This document shows, piece by piece, positions 41,754 to 52,440 of a stretch of 64,000 bases of DNA. The position numbers were made by a program, and so were the translations under genes. This stretch comes from Diplonema papillatum (Eukaryota; Euglenozoa; Diplonemea; Diplonemida; Diplonemidae): positions 1-64,000 of the forward strand of contig JAPJBO010000476.1 in NCBI GenBank assembly GCA_030068145.1, read 5' to 3'. The number at the start of each line of letters is the position of its first letter. The stretch's first letter is position 1. The notes under the pieces were generated by a model. It had not been told where the DNA came from, did no database searches, and was given only the letters and a program-made list of their open reading frames with translations.

Positions 41754-42180
41754 CGGCGGGACCAAAGCTAGGGGTGATGACTCGTGACTAGGGTAACAGG
41801 GGCCGCGCGGCCTCGAATGCCACCAGTGGGAGGAAAAAGATTTCCCCCGCCCAGCCGAGCACGCTAAGGATCCCGATGGGTGGGTTCGTTGTACCCGGAC
41901 TTTTCTTCAGCGAATCGCAATACCTCGTGCCATGTTGTGTCACGTAACCTCAAAACCAGTGGGTCGTGCGAAGCACATTTACCTATGCTTGAGGTCTCGC
42001 GAACGACCTCAAGGCGCATGGGTGCACCGTACGCTCTCAGCAACAAAGCGGTCACCTGCCAGTCTCACAACCGCGGCGGGACCAAAGCTGGGGGTGATGA
42101 CCCTCGGACGCAACCAGCAGGGAGAGGTGGGAGGGAGAATATTTTGCCCGCCCAGCCCCGCACAGAAGGATCTTCGTGGT
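41754..42180 (+). repeat. Direct repeat pair (gcggcgggaccaaagctrgg)
   Basis: About 120 bp at 41754-41875 recurs at 42073-42180 with gcgggaccaaagct, gggtgatgac, gaggaa/gaggtggga, cccgcccagcc and aaggatc words in order, at moderate identity. The unique spacer has no recognised gene. Confidence 0.7.
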
Positions 42181-42539
42181 TGTCGTCGTGGAATCAAAAA
42201 GTCTTGCCTAGTACAGGGCGAGTCGGATCATTTGGTCCTTAGACCGGCTCGTGATACGCCTCGCCGCCTTCCGCACTGAGTTCCTTTGAGTACATGGATT
42301 ATCATGCACTTTGTCGTAAGGATATCGCTCAGTGCAGGAAAAGAAAGCAACAGCGATGCTCCTGGCAACGGCGAGTAGGAATCCACACGGTCACCCGTGC
42401 AGTTCTTGCTGCATAAAAATAATGGGACCAGACCGGTTAACCGGGTTTTTGGCTTGGGGGTCGAAGTCAGAGGTAGTACCCTGCTCGAAACAGTCTGTAA
42501 GATACAAATCATGGCATCAAAAATAGGCCTCAAAGGAGG

Positions 42540-42652
42540 AGAACCGGTTTTACAACATCTCAGGGGGTGAACTGGTTCTACGACATCTTGAGGGGTAGAA
42601 CTGGTTTTACGACATCTTGAGGGGTAGAACTGGGTTGACAACATCCTGAGGT
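42540..42652 (+). repeat. Short tandem repeat, ~30 bp, four copies
   Basis: Units around ctggttttacgacatcttga plus ggggtagaa; the first and last copies are diverged. It ends about 90 bp upstream of the start codon at 42745. Confidence 0.85.
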
Positions 42653-42744
42653 GCTAAATAGACTTTTTCACAATAAAGAAAACGAAATATATATTAGGAG
42701 ACCGTCCCCCCCTCTCCCGCGTCCCACACATTTCGGAAAGAAAA

Positions 42745-43224
42745 ATGGTTCTCCGCACGGTAGGCAAGCCGGTGTCCGCCATCCTCGGCGCCATGGCGGG
42801 GTCTGCGGACGCGCGCGTGATCAAGTACTACAACAGCGACTTCAAGGCGCACCTGACCCGGGCGCGGGAGACCGGCGAGGACGTCGGCAACACGGTGTGG
42901 GGCCGGTTCGTGGTCCAGTCGCTGCTGACGATCCCCGACCGGTTCGTGACCCTCGGCAAGGAGGCCGCTTCGCTGCCGTCGGCGTGCATGGTGTGGAGCT
43001 GGGGCGCGCCGGACTGGCTGCAGTTCTTCCAGTTCTTCATCCGCCTTGCCTTCGTGTACCTCGCCTTCAAGTGCGTCGGCCGCGAATCCGTGCTCGCCCT
43101 CGTCCCCACCAACTCCATCTTCTGGCAAACTGACGAGCCTGTCGCCGCCGACTGCAGCACCGCTCAGAGCATCGCCGCCGCCACCGAATGGGCCTCCCCC
43201 ATCGCCCAGCTCATGGGCGCGTGA
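42745..43224 (+). CDS. Unrecognised 159-residue single-exon membrane protein
   Basis: A true ATG in good context (gaaaaATGg) and a frame with almost exclusively G or C in third positions make this a convincing host gene. The N terminus is weakly basic. One clear hydrophobic segment lies at about residues 95-115 (WLQFFQFFIRLAFVYLAFKCVG), preceded by an amphipathic region (VVQSLLTIPDRFVTLGKEA). The C-terminal 40 residues are Ala/Ser/Thr-rich. Family not recognised. One late helix ending in a Gly-Arg vaguely recalls mitochondrial ATP synthase subunit g, but this is a guess. A tatatatta word and a pyrimidine-rich leader (42690-42720) precede it. No introns are apparent. Confidence 0.75.
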   Translation: MVLRTVGKPVSAILGAMAGSADARVIKYYNSDFKAHLTRARETGEDVGNTVWGRFVVQSLLTIPDRFVTLGKEAASLPSACMVWSWGAPDWLQFFQFFIRLAFVYLAFKCVGRESVLALVPTNSIFWQTDEPVAADCSTAQSIAAATEWASPIAQLMGA

Positions 43225-44377
43225 TCGAGCCGCCGCGCTCGAATGAAACATAGAAGAAATAGGGCAGCAACGAAAACGGCACACTGTTCATTCTCCTTTG
43301 TTTTCGCCCGTATCCGGGGCAGCCCAGGCTCAAATTTAGTCTTTTTTCTTTCTTTCTTGTTCTTTTTTTTTTGTTGTTCTTCCCCCGCAGAGGAGCCTTT
43401 TTGGGGGGGCCGTACTTCATTTTCTTGGCCGTGCTCTTTGAGTTCTTTTTTGGGTAAGCACTTGCTATGAAGGAGATACTCGAGAAGGGTGCCAGTCGTA
43501 CAATCCCAAAGAAGCAATCCTGAGGCCCGCACACACTACAGGTAAATCTGGGTTCATTGACGGGCGTAAGTCGTCAACATGAAGAACCATTTTGTTGTTG
43601 TGTTGTCTCCAGGGATTATTCCAATCCCCAGAATTCGGGAAAATCATGGTTAAAAAGTGTGTAGTATGACCCGAAGTATTTTTTTTTCCACGTTGAGCGA
43701 GGGTTTTCTGATGACCCGTAAGCCTGGTACGCGACCTTCGTGGGCGTGTTGCTGCTTCGTCACTTTGTTGCTAACCCCACTTGTGGGTCTTGCGGGTCCT
43801 CTAGCCTCCGTGTCTCTGGCCTTGCAAGCACAACTCTGGCCGTGCGTCTGTTGGCAAACGCTTCAGCACGAAAGGTTTCCGGTATGTCTTCAGCACGGAC
43901 CACTGCTTCTTTTTGTTGTCTGTTCGGAAACCGGTGCATTCTGAACAGGATGGAATGTGTTAAAACGTCCATCCCTCCTGCTGTTCAAGACGTACCGACG
44001 TGAATAGTTCCTCGATCGTTCTGACGGAGCACCTTACACGTCGTGAACATCGCTACTGGCCGCCCTGCTCCGCACCCGAGAGAGGGGACACGACGCATCA
44101 GTCTCATAAACAAACAGTGTTCGACTTCTTTTCTGTTTATCCCCCTCTGAAGGGGGAAAGCGGTGGGGCGGGGGGACCGTTTTTGTTTGCTCTTTTTGGT
44201 TCCATTTTTTTTTTTTGTCTTCTCCATTTCTTTTATGCATTCCCCCGTCCATTCTTCCTTTTTTTTTCGGTCTGTTCTTTTTGTTTCTCGTCTTCGACAT
44301 CTCGAGTCGTGGCTCCATCCGTTCGTCCTTTGGAGAGTCTTGGTGTAGTCGAAGTCGCAGAGTCAGTGTAGTGTGTC
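43225..44377. other. Downstream region, no supported gene
   Basis: Contains long T-rich stretches (43330-43450 and 44180-44290) and short frames on both strands without domains. 43535-43580 (caggtaaatctgggttcatt...cgggcgtaag) is a diverged copy of a repeat found at about 51700 and 54900. Confidence 0.4.
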
Positions 44378-44912
44378 AGCCTAGGACATTTTAGGAGCAG
44401 CACAGACCTGTAGTACTGGCTCGCTCTTCCGTGCACTATCCGTGCAAGGTACAGGTCTCGCACGGTGGCATGCCCTCGTGGCCATGAAAGGAAAATATTC
44501 TAGCCACAAAAGCCGCAAAGCATCGTGGGAATCAACGTGCGCCGGCAAAGACCGGCGCCCAGCGAGACTAGAGGCAGCAGTTAACGTTCGGGTACGCGAA
44601 GCTAAGTTTTGGTGAAGCAAAGTTCGGGCGAAGCAAAGTTCGGGCGAAGCTAAGTTCGGGGCCACGAAAATATTCCAGCCACAATAGCCGCAAAACATCG
44701 TGGGAAAATGTTGTGGATATTCTGACCTTGACGTCGTGGGAAAGTTGTGGGCGCGGAATGCTGCGCCAATGGCCGCCCACCCACGCACTTGAAGCCGTGT
44801 GCGCACGGTGCCCCCCTCGACGTCTGCTGTAAGGGGACTGCGCGCGACTTATAGCGCGCAGAAGAGCGAGCCATCTAGCAGGTCTGCGATGCTCCTAAAT
44901 GTCCTCGGGCTG
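44378..44912. mobile_element. 535-bp MITE-like element
   Basis: Inverted ends of about 55 bp with mismatches: cagcctaggacattttagga, gacctg, ctggctcgctctt (left), matched by the reverse complement of 44850-44912. Inside are two direct copies of gaaaatattc(t/c)agccacaa (44486 and 44662) and a copy of the gaccggcgcccagcgag/aagttcgggcgaag repeat (44540-44660) known from 23.8 kb. No coding capacity. Confidence 0.6.
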
Positions 44913-45126
44913 CACACGCACTAAGGGGACTGCGCGTGGGTGACCCCGTCTTGATAATCTCAAAATGGCGGTGTTCACGTTCCACGGAAAGAATTGCTCG
45001 CGATTCAATAAGAGGGACGCCGATTAGGAGTGTGTGTATGAATGGCATATCACATGCTCGAAGGACACGGAGGGAAACAGCACACCGCGAGAGTAGGAGA
45101 AAGAGAAGAAGAAAGAATAAGAAAAA

Positions 45127-45456
45127 GGTCCAGGAACGTGACGGTCAACTACAGCTTGCAAAGCTTGAGTCGGAGGCATCACAGTGCCACAACCCCGTCC
45201 GCTCTGCCCTGCGGCTCACCGTCTCGACGAGCTTGTGTTCAGCGCGAGCGCCAAGCCCAAAGGTGCGCCAAGCCTTGATGCTTTAGTTTGGGAAATCGGG
45301 AGTTTCGTAGGAGAAAGAAGAGAAGAAACGAAGAAGAAAAAAGCCGCTCCTGGTCCAGGAACGTGACGGTCAACCACAGCTTGCAAAGCTTGAGTCGGAG
45401 GCAGCACAGTGCCACGTCCGCTCTGCCCTGCGGCTGACCGTCTCGACGAGCTTGTA
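45127..45456 (+). repeat. Tandem duplication of ~110 bp
   Basis: gtccaggaacgtgacggtca ... ctgaccgtctcgacgagctt occurs at 45127-45240 and again at 45353-45453 at high identity, separated by about 110 bp. Each copy is preceded by a GA-rich stretch (gagaagaagaaag), so the duplicated block is probably about 225 bp. Confidence 0.85.
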
Positions 45457-46259
45457 TATTTTCTTATGGTAACAACCGCGGTTGTCATTATCAAAAAGTG
45501 ACGGTTGACAGCGTACTGTGGAAATTACCACAAACAAAAGCATTCCCCTGAACCCAAATCCTGGACGGGGTGTTGAAGGTTGGTTCGATTCCTGCGAGGA
45601 GTGTTCTTTTTTGAGGACCGAAAATCGGCCCAAAAACGTCTAAAGTGCCATCTGGGGGTCAGATTTTTGGCTATATCGAGTTCCAAAAAGGTGCCGATAC
45701 TTGCCGTGGATAGCTCTTTCCATCCCAATTTTTTTTTCCGAATTTTGCTCAAAATTTGACCTGAACATGGCGGAAATGAGGAAGCAAAATCTGTGACACA
45801 TTTTCGTGGAATGAGTGATCTAGTGACGAATTCGCAAATGATCATGCTCAGAAGGTCCCGCTTGGGCGGCTCCACATTTTCCTCACACTTGCATGTGGCT
45901 AACATGCAAAATGAATCGGTCATGTGCCAATGAAAATGCAAAGGCCACGACCGGCCCCCCTATGGCGCGCGTCGTTTCCAGCGTCGTGGACCAGTCCTGC
46001 CACCCGCTGGCGGGACACGGTGGTGAGCACACAACAATCCAAGCACATATCCTTACATTCACCCACCACAGCGTTCATCAAAAAAGAGAAAAAAAAAAAA
46101 AAAACACAAACCGCTGAGAATCAGCTCCAGCTGAGGAGGGAAAGAAAGCGCACACAAACGAAAAAAAAAAAATAAGCAACAAATAAAGTAGTTAGAAAAG
46201 GCACCGACCAGCAACAAGTTTTCGGCCGGCTTCCCTGCAACCCCGCTGTTTTTGCGACC
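45457..46259. other. Intergenic, upstream of the 46.3-kb gene
   Basis: 45465-45535 (ggtaacaaccgcggttgtca, then ttatcaaaaagtg and tactgtggaaattacca) is present inverted at 62155-62215. It centres on the palindrome acaaccgcggttgt. The rest is anonymous with A-runs at 46085-46170. The 100 bp before 46260 should contain the promoter and leader of the next gene; no TATA box is evident. Confidence 0.5.
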
Positions 46260-49200
46260 ATGTCAGACGAATTGGCGGTTCTCAAGAGTGAAAATGTGGA
46301 GCTGAAGGCGAAGATGGAAGAGGTGTGTTTCCCTTTTCGCTCTCTCTATCTCGAGACGGTCAGCGCAGTAGCGATGACCACAAGAATACATACAGGTGGG
46401 TGGGAGAGGCAGGGACGGAGTTCACCTTGGCAGCCCTGGCCAGGGCCTCTCCCCACCTGTATGTGTTCTCGTGATCATCGCTGACCTTTCCCACTAGAGA
46501 AAGACACGTCAAAACAAGTCAAATAGTATGGGCTTCCACCGTCAGGTGGGCAGACTAGTTCCGGGGTGGCTCCTGGGAGGGACAGGGACGGAGTTCACCT
46601 TGGCAGCCCTGGCCAGGGCCTCTCCCCACCTGTATGTGTTCTCGTGATCATCGCTGACCTTTCCCAATAGAGAAAGACACGTCAAAACAAGTCAAATAGT
46701 ATGGGCTTCCACCGTCAGGTGGGCAGACTAGTTCCGGGGTGGCTCCTGGGAGGGACAGGGACGGAGTTCACCTTGGCAGCCCTGGCCAGGGCCTCTCCCC
46801 ACCTGTATGTGTTCTCGTGATCATCGCTGACCTTTCCCAATAGAGAAAGACACGTCAAAACAAGTCAAATAGTATGGGCCTCCACCGTCAGGTGGGCAGA
46901 TTAGTTGGGGCAAACGTTTGCGACGTTTTTTTAAACACTGCGCTAAGGGGGGTGACACGTTTAAAACGAGTCCGCAACACTCACGCTTCAACGTGGACAC
47001 ACTCTCGCTAAGGGGGCTGCACGTTTAAAACGAGTCCGCAACACTCACGCTTCAACGTGGACACACTCTCGCTAAGGGGGCTGCACGTTTAAAACGAGTC
47101 CGCAACACTCACGCTTCAACGTGGACACACTCTCGCTAAGGGGGCTGCACGTTTAAAACGAGTCCGCAACACTCACGCTTCAACGTGGACACACTCTCGC
47201 TAAGGGGGCTGCACGTTTAAAACGAGTCCGCAACACTCACGCTTCAACGTGGACACACTCTCGCTAAGGGGGCTGCACGTTTAAAACGAGTCCGCAACAC
47301 TCACGCTTCAACGTGGACACACTCTCGCTAAGGGGGCTGCACGTTTAAAACGAGTCCGCAACACTCACGCTTCAACGTGGACACACTCTCGCTAAGGGGG
47401 CTGCACGTTTAAAACGAGTCCGCAACACACCCACGCTTCAACAGATGGAGATGAAGATGCTCGCGCTTCGGTACGCGTCTAACTCGCACGACCTGGAAGA
47501 TGCGTACCAAAGGCGGAAGGTGGCGCTCGATAACGTGAGCCCAGAACTCGGAACACGGGTGAAGGTTGTGCACACCGGATCGCGGTACAACGCGGAGGAC
47601 TTCAAAGACAGCTTCGGGGACGTGACGTTCGACCCGACGACGAACGTGACCGACTCGATGATGGGCGTCATCATCGCGAAGGTGCAGCACTTCAAGAAGA
47701 AGGACACCGAGGTGTTCCTGGTGCAGTTCGACAACAAGAAGTCGGCCGTGTTCGCGCGGAAGGGGTTCGAGGTGGCGTTCTGGATCGGCTGCCCAGTCAA
47801 GGTCGTCAATGACGGGTGCAAATACTCGTCGAAGGACTTCCAGGCGCAGTTCCCGAAGCACACGCTTGTCGACGTGTGCCGGGTGGGGCAGAAGGGCATC
47901 GTGATCGACATCGTGCCGCACTACAAAGCGAAGAACACCGCCGTCTTGCTCGTCGCGATCGACGGCCAGCCACGGTGCGTCATCATGAACGGAAAGGGCT
48001 GCATGCCGTTCGACACCCCGGGTATCCGCGAATACGCCCTCCGCAAAGAACGGGAGGAGAAGGCCGCGCTGGAGAAGGAGCAGAAGGAAGGGTCGACCGA
48101 GAACGACGCGGGTGAAAAGCGCAAGGTGCGTCCTCCTTTTTCCTTGTTAAAAAGGAAACTAAACTAGTAGTAGGGTATCCAGAAATTGGCTAACGAGATG
48201 GATCTGAAAGCTGAAGACTTTGTAACACTTTGCCGCGACTATAGCCACGAACCGGGTTCAGCTTGCACTGCAGTTGCAGCAAAAATTGTGTCGTGCACAC
48301 GAGCGCGGAAATCCGCCACCCACCATTCGATTGCGAAGCTTACTACAAACGGATAGTGGCGAACGAATCATGCGAGAACCTATGGAGTGTGGATGGGGCC
48401 CCTCGACACCTTTCAGAACACGGCATAGCAAGTCAAGAGACGAATAAGCGTGCGCACATTCTACTCCCGCTTGATCTGCGTTTTCGACCTTTCCCCGCTG
48501 TCTTTGATCTGTTGTATAAGTCTAGAGCCATCTTTGATCTGTTGTATAAGTCTAGAGCCATCTTTGATCTGTTGTATAAGTCTAGAGCCATCTTTGATCT
48601 GTTGTATAAGTCTAGAGCCATCTTTGATCTGTTGTATAAGTCTAGAGCCATCTTTGATCTGTTGTATAAGTCTAGAGCCATCTTTGATCTGTTGTATAAG
48701 TCTAGAGCCATCTTTGATCTGTTGTATAAGTCTAGAGCCATCTTTGATCTGTTGTATAAGTCTAGAGCCATCTTTGATCTGTTGTATAAGTCTAGAGCCA
48801 TCTTTGATCTGTTGTATAAGTCTAGAGCCATCTTTGATCTGTTGTATAAGTCTAGAGCCATCTTTGATCTGTTGTATAAGTCTAGAGCCATCTTTGATCT
48901 GTTGTATAAGTCTAGAGCCATCTTTGATCTGTTGTATAAGTCTAGAGCCATCTTTGATCTGTTGTATAAGTCTAGAGCCATCTTTGATCTGTTGTATAAG
49001 TCTAGAGCCATCTTTGATCTGTTGTATAAGTCTAGAGCCATCTTTGATCTGTTGTATAAGTCTAGAGCCATCTTTGATCTGTTGTATAAGTCTAGAGCCA
49101 TCTTTGATCTGTTGTATAAGTCTAGAGCCATCTTTGATCTGTTGTATAAGTCTAGAGCCATCTTTGATCTGTTGTATAAGTCTAGAGCCATCTTTGATCT

Positions 49201-51962
49201 GTTGTATAAGTCTAGAGCCATCTTTGATCTGTTGTATAAGTCTAGAGCCATCTTTGATCTGTTGTATAAGTCTAGAGCCATCTTTGATCTGTTGTATAAG
49301 TCTAGAGCCATCTTTGATCTGTTGTATAAGTCTAGAGCCATCTTTGATCTGTTGTATAAGTCTAGAGCCATCTTTGATCAGTTGTATAAGTCTAGAGCCA
49401 TCTTTGATCTGTTGTATAAGTCTAGAGCCATCTTTGATCAGTTGTATAAGTCTAGAGCCATCTTTGATCAGTTGTATAAGTCTAGAGCCATCTTTGATCA
49501 GTTGTATAAGTCTAGAGCCATCTTTGATCAGTTGTATAAGTCTAGAGCCATCTTTGATCAGTTGTATAAGTCTAGAGCCATCTTTGATCAGTTGTATAAG
49601 TCTAGAGCCATCTTTGATCAGTTGTATAAGTCTAGAGCCATCTTTGATCTGTTGTATAAGTCTAGAGCCATCTTTGATCAGTTGTATAAGTCTAGAGCCA
49701 TCTTTGATCTGTTGTATAAGTCTAGAGCCATCTTTGATCTGTTGTATAAGTCTAGAGCCATCTTTGATCTGTTGTATAAGTCTAGAGCCATCTTTGATCT
49801 GTTGTATAAGTCTAGAGCCATCTTTGATCTGTTGTATAAGTCTAGAGCCATCTTTGATCTGTTGTATAAGTCTAGAGCCATCTTTGATCTGTTGTATAAG
49901 TCTAGAGCCATCTTTGATCTGTTGTATAAGTCTAGAGCCATCTTTGATCTGTTGTATAAGTCTAGAGCCATCTTTGATCTGTTGTATAAGTCTAGAGCCA
50001 TCTTTGATCTGTTGTATAAGTCTAGAGCCATCTTTGATCAGTTGTATAAGTCTAGAGCCATCTTTGATCTGTTGTATAAGTCTAGAGCCATCTTTGATCT
50101 GTTGTATAAGTCTAGAGCCATCTTTGATCTGTTGTATAAGTCTAGAGCCATCTTTGATCAGTTGTATAAGTCTAGAGCCATCTTTGATCAGTTGTATAAG
50201 TCTAGAGCCATCTTTGATCAGTTGTATAAGTCTAGAGCCATCTTTGATCTGTTGTATAAGTCTAGAGCCATCTTTGATCTGTTGTATAAGTCTAGAGCCA
50301 TCTTTGATCTGTTGTATAAGTCTAGAGCCATCTTTGATCTGTTGTATAAGTCTAGAGCCATCTTTGATCTGTTGTATAAGTCTAGAGCCATCTTTGATCT
50401 GTTGTATAAGTCTAGAGCCATCTTTGATCTGTTGTATAAGTCTAGAGCCATCTTTGATCTGTTGTATAAGTCTAGAGCCATCTTTGATCTGTTGTATAAG
50501 TCTAGAGCCATCTTTGATCTGTTGTATAAGTCTAGAGCCATCTTTGATCTGTTGTATAAGTCTAGAGCCATCTTTGATCTGTTGTATAAGTCTAGAGCCA
50601 TCTTTGATCTGTTGTATAAGTCTAGAGCCATCTTTGATCTGTTGTATAAGTCTAGAGCCATCTTTGATCTGTTGTATAAGTCTAGAGCCATCTTTGATCT
50701 GTTGTATAAGTCTAGAGCCATCTTTGATCTGTTGTATAAGTCTAGAGCCATCTTTGATCTGTTGTATAAGTCTAGAGCCATCTTTGATCAGTTGTATAAG
50801 TCTAGAGCCATCTTTGATCAGTTGTATAAGTCTAGAGCCATCTTTGATCAGTTGTATAAGTCTAGAGCCATCTTTGATCAGTTGTATAAGTCTAGAGCCA
50901 TCTTTGATCAGTTGTATAAGTCTAGAGCCATCTTTGTTCAGTTGTATAAGTCTAGAGCCATCTTTGATCAGTTGTATAAGTCTAGAGCCAGTACCACATC
51001 TAAGGACGGCAGCAGGTGGCCGCTAAGTGGAGTGCATCCGACGACGCAACGAGCAGGTGTCGCAGCGGCGCGTAAAGGGAAAGCAAAAGGGTTAGTCGGT
51101 TTTCATCCGAAACGGAGCGCCTGCTTCCCGCTCCCAGTTTTTGCGGCTGGCTTTTCCGGCAGCTTTCTAGACTGTGTTTCTTGGCGGCTGGCTTTGCGCT
51201 AGGCGCTGGAATTTAGCATTAAACCGCAGCTGCATGCTTACCTTGCGGAGGAGCACTGCCGACGGTTCGCCCCATACTAGGGTGAAGTGGCATACTAGGG
51301 TGAAGTGGCCATACTAGGGTGAAGTGGCATACTAGGGTGAAGTGGCGCTCATGTCCAACAAGTCGTCTTCGTGTATCAGATACACTGTCGACTCTGGTTC
51401 TGCCACGGGGTGCTGCGTAAACATCGTCAGCCTAAACTCATCATTTTCGGGCGCTTTTAATACAGAGATGAAGACAATCTTCACCTGGAATACGGTAGCC
51501 GCCAATAAAACGGCTTGTGTGTCAGCCCACGCTTTTCCCGCTATTTGTCCCGGTTCATAACAATTTTGGTGCCCTTATATCCCGGTTCGCGAAATTTCAA
51601 AGGTGTGGTACTCATCGGCATGCCGATGACTCCCCACTATCGCAACAATATTCCAATCTCAAAGGAGATAAATGTGCTGCAGCCCACACGAAACACACGT
51701 AAAATTTGGGCTTAGTGGCGGGCGTTAGCGTTCAACAAAAAAGACCCTTTTTGTAGTTGGATTGTTTTCCTCCTCTAGCCTCCAAGGCAGTCCCTCGCCC
51801 AGCGGAGTATACCGCCGTGAAAAGAAGACAAAATCGGCCTCCTTGTCTGCACTTCATTGATCTTACGGCTACCCGCTCCGAACGTAGCACACACAACCAC
51901 AGGCCGACGAAGCAGCGGAAAACGAACCCGAAACCAAGAAGGCGAAGGAGGAAGAAGCGTGA
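46260..51962 (+). CDS. Three-exon gene: coiled coil, duplicated barrel-like domain, basic/acidic tail
   Basis: Exons 46260-46322, 47445-48125 and 51903-51962; introns are GT-AG (GAG|GTGTGT...AACAG; AAG|GTGCGT...CCACAG) and all junctions are phase 0, giving 267 residues. Exon 1 and the start of exon 2 join into one helix (LAVLKSENVELKAKMEE then MEMKMLALRY). Residues about 57-130 and 136-207 are two copies of one domain: GTRVKVVHTGSRYNAEDF...GVIIAKVQHF and GCPVKVVNDGCKYSSKDF...GIVIDIVPHY. This looks like a small SH3/Tudor/KOW-like beta barrel. The tail is helical and charged (REEKAALEKEQKEG); exon 3 completes KRK...KKAK, a bipartite nuclear-signal pattern. Codon third positions are strongly G/C. 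Family unrecognised; a nuclear adaptor or nucleic-acid/chromatin binder is inferred. Both introns are full of minisatellites. Confidence 0.75.
46360..46905 (+). repeat. 172-bp tandem repeat in intron 1
   Basis: About three units; gggcttccaccgtcaggtgg anchors lie at 46531, 46703 and 46875. Each unit contains gggacagggacggagttcac, an inner inverted repeat (ggccctggccagggcc) and cccaatagagaaagacacg. A related inverted-ended segment lies at 55680-55845. Confidence 0.95.
46940..47440 (+). repeat. 64-bp tandem repeat at the 3' end of intron 1
   Basis: About eight nearly identical units (ctaagggggctgcacgttta ... cgcttcaacgtggacacact). The last unit runs into the splice acceptor: the repeat word cgcttcaacgtgg becomes cgcttcaacag|atgg at the exon border. 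The acceptor therefore lies in a variant of the repeat unit in which the internal copies lack the AG. Confidence 0.95.
48508..50992 (+). repeat. 30-bp minisatellite, about 83 copies
   Basis: Extremely uniform unit (gttgtataagtctagagcca plus tctttgatct). The only frequent variant is the last base, tgatct versus tgatca. The variants are grouped: one long pure tgatct block, then a mixed block near 49380-49690, tgatct again, tgatca triplets near 50160-50220, tgatct, and a final tgatca block from 50790. This fits local block duplication. A period divisible by three with no stop in two plus-strand phases produces frames of 858-979 codons without meaning. Confidence 0.98.
51271..51343 (+). repeat. 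19-bp tandem repeat, four copies
   Basis: Four copies of catactagggtgaagtggc or the same without the last base. Confidence 0.9.
51600..51740 (+). repeat. Dispersed repeat with palindromic GCATGC motif
   Basis: Starts with gtggtactcatcggcatgcc, containing the perfect 18-bp palindrome at 51612-51629. It continues gactccccactatcgcaaca, aatctcaaaggagataaatg, tgctgcagcccacacgaaac and tggcgggcgttagcgttcaa. The latter part recurs at 54835-54925 with high identity and, diverged, at 43535. Confidence 0.75.
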
Positions 51963-52109
51963 ATAGCCGCTTCCGGCACCCCTTTTTTGACCCCCTCTGT
52001 TTGTCTGCTCCTCCTAGTTGCCCGCCGTATGGCGCGTGAGATGAAGCACCAAGCGAAAGCACCTCTTATCATTGATGATCAATCGCCCACCCCCCCCCCC
52101 CCCCCCCTT

Positions 52110-52440
52110 CCTTCAAAGGACCGAAACACGGCGCAGACGGGACCAGTGCGGTGTTGAGCACATACCCATTCCAAGCACGTTCTTGCAATCCCCCCCCCCC
52201 CCCCTTCCTTCGAAGAAGACTCGATGCTAGCATCAAACATACGGGGTGCGGGGCAGGATTCTGCCCAAACACCAAACTAAATTAAGAGTTCCCCCCTCGA
52301 TTCCTTGTGGGGCGTTCGGTACCGGGCTTCTGTGCTTCCGTAGCATGAGTGATCCTGGCAGTGACGAGCTATGCCGAGGCTTACACGTCTGCAGACACTC
52401 AGGTTCCGCGCTTTTATGATGGTCCGCCCCACGTCTGCGA
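52110..52440 (+). repeat. Cluster of short dispersed repeats
   Basis: 52119-52190 (aacacggcgcagacgggacc, agcacatacccattccaagc) is almost identical to 57770-57847. 52338-52430 (cgtagcatgagtgatcctgg, ctgcagacactcaggttccg) is a diverged copy of 57637-57760. Long C runs are at 52086-52107 and 52189-52204. Confidence 0.8.

Larger units (their letters stand above)
48126..51902 (+). other. Intron 2, 3.8 kb
   Basis: Intron of the gene above. In order it holds the segment homologous to 10.8-11.06 kb (48295-48515), the 30-bp array (48508-50990), a short unique part, four copies of catactagggtgaagtggc (51271-51343), and the GCATGC motif plus a dispersed repeat (51607-51740). The long frame 48263-51202 crosses the array and is a by-product. 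Confidence 0.6.

Noticed and set aside
48263-51202. 979-codon and 858-codon frames across the 30-bp array
   Set aside because: The frames exist because a 30-bp unit without stops repeats about 83 times. The non-repetitive ends show a phase change relative to the homologous 10.9-kb segment, and the region fits inside intron 2 of the 46.3-52 kb gene.
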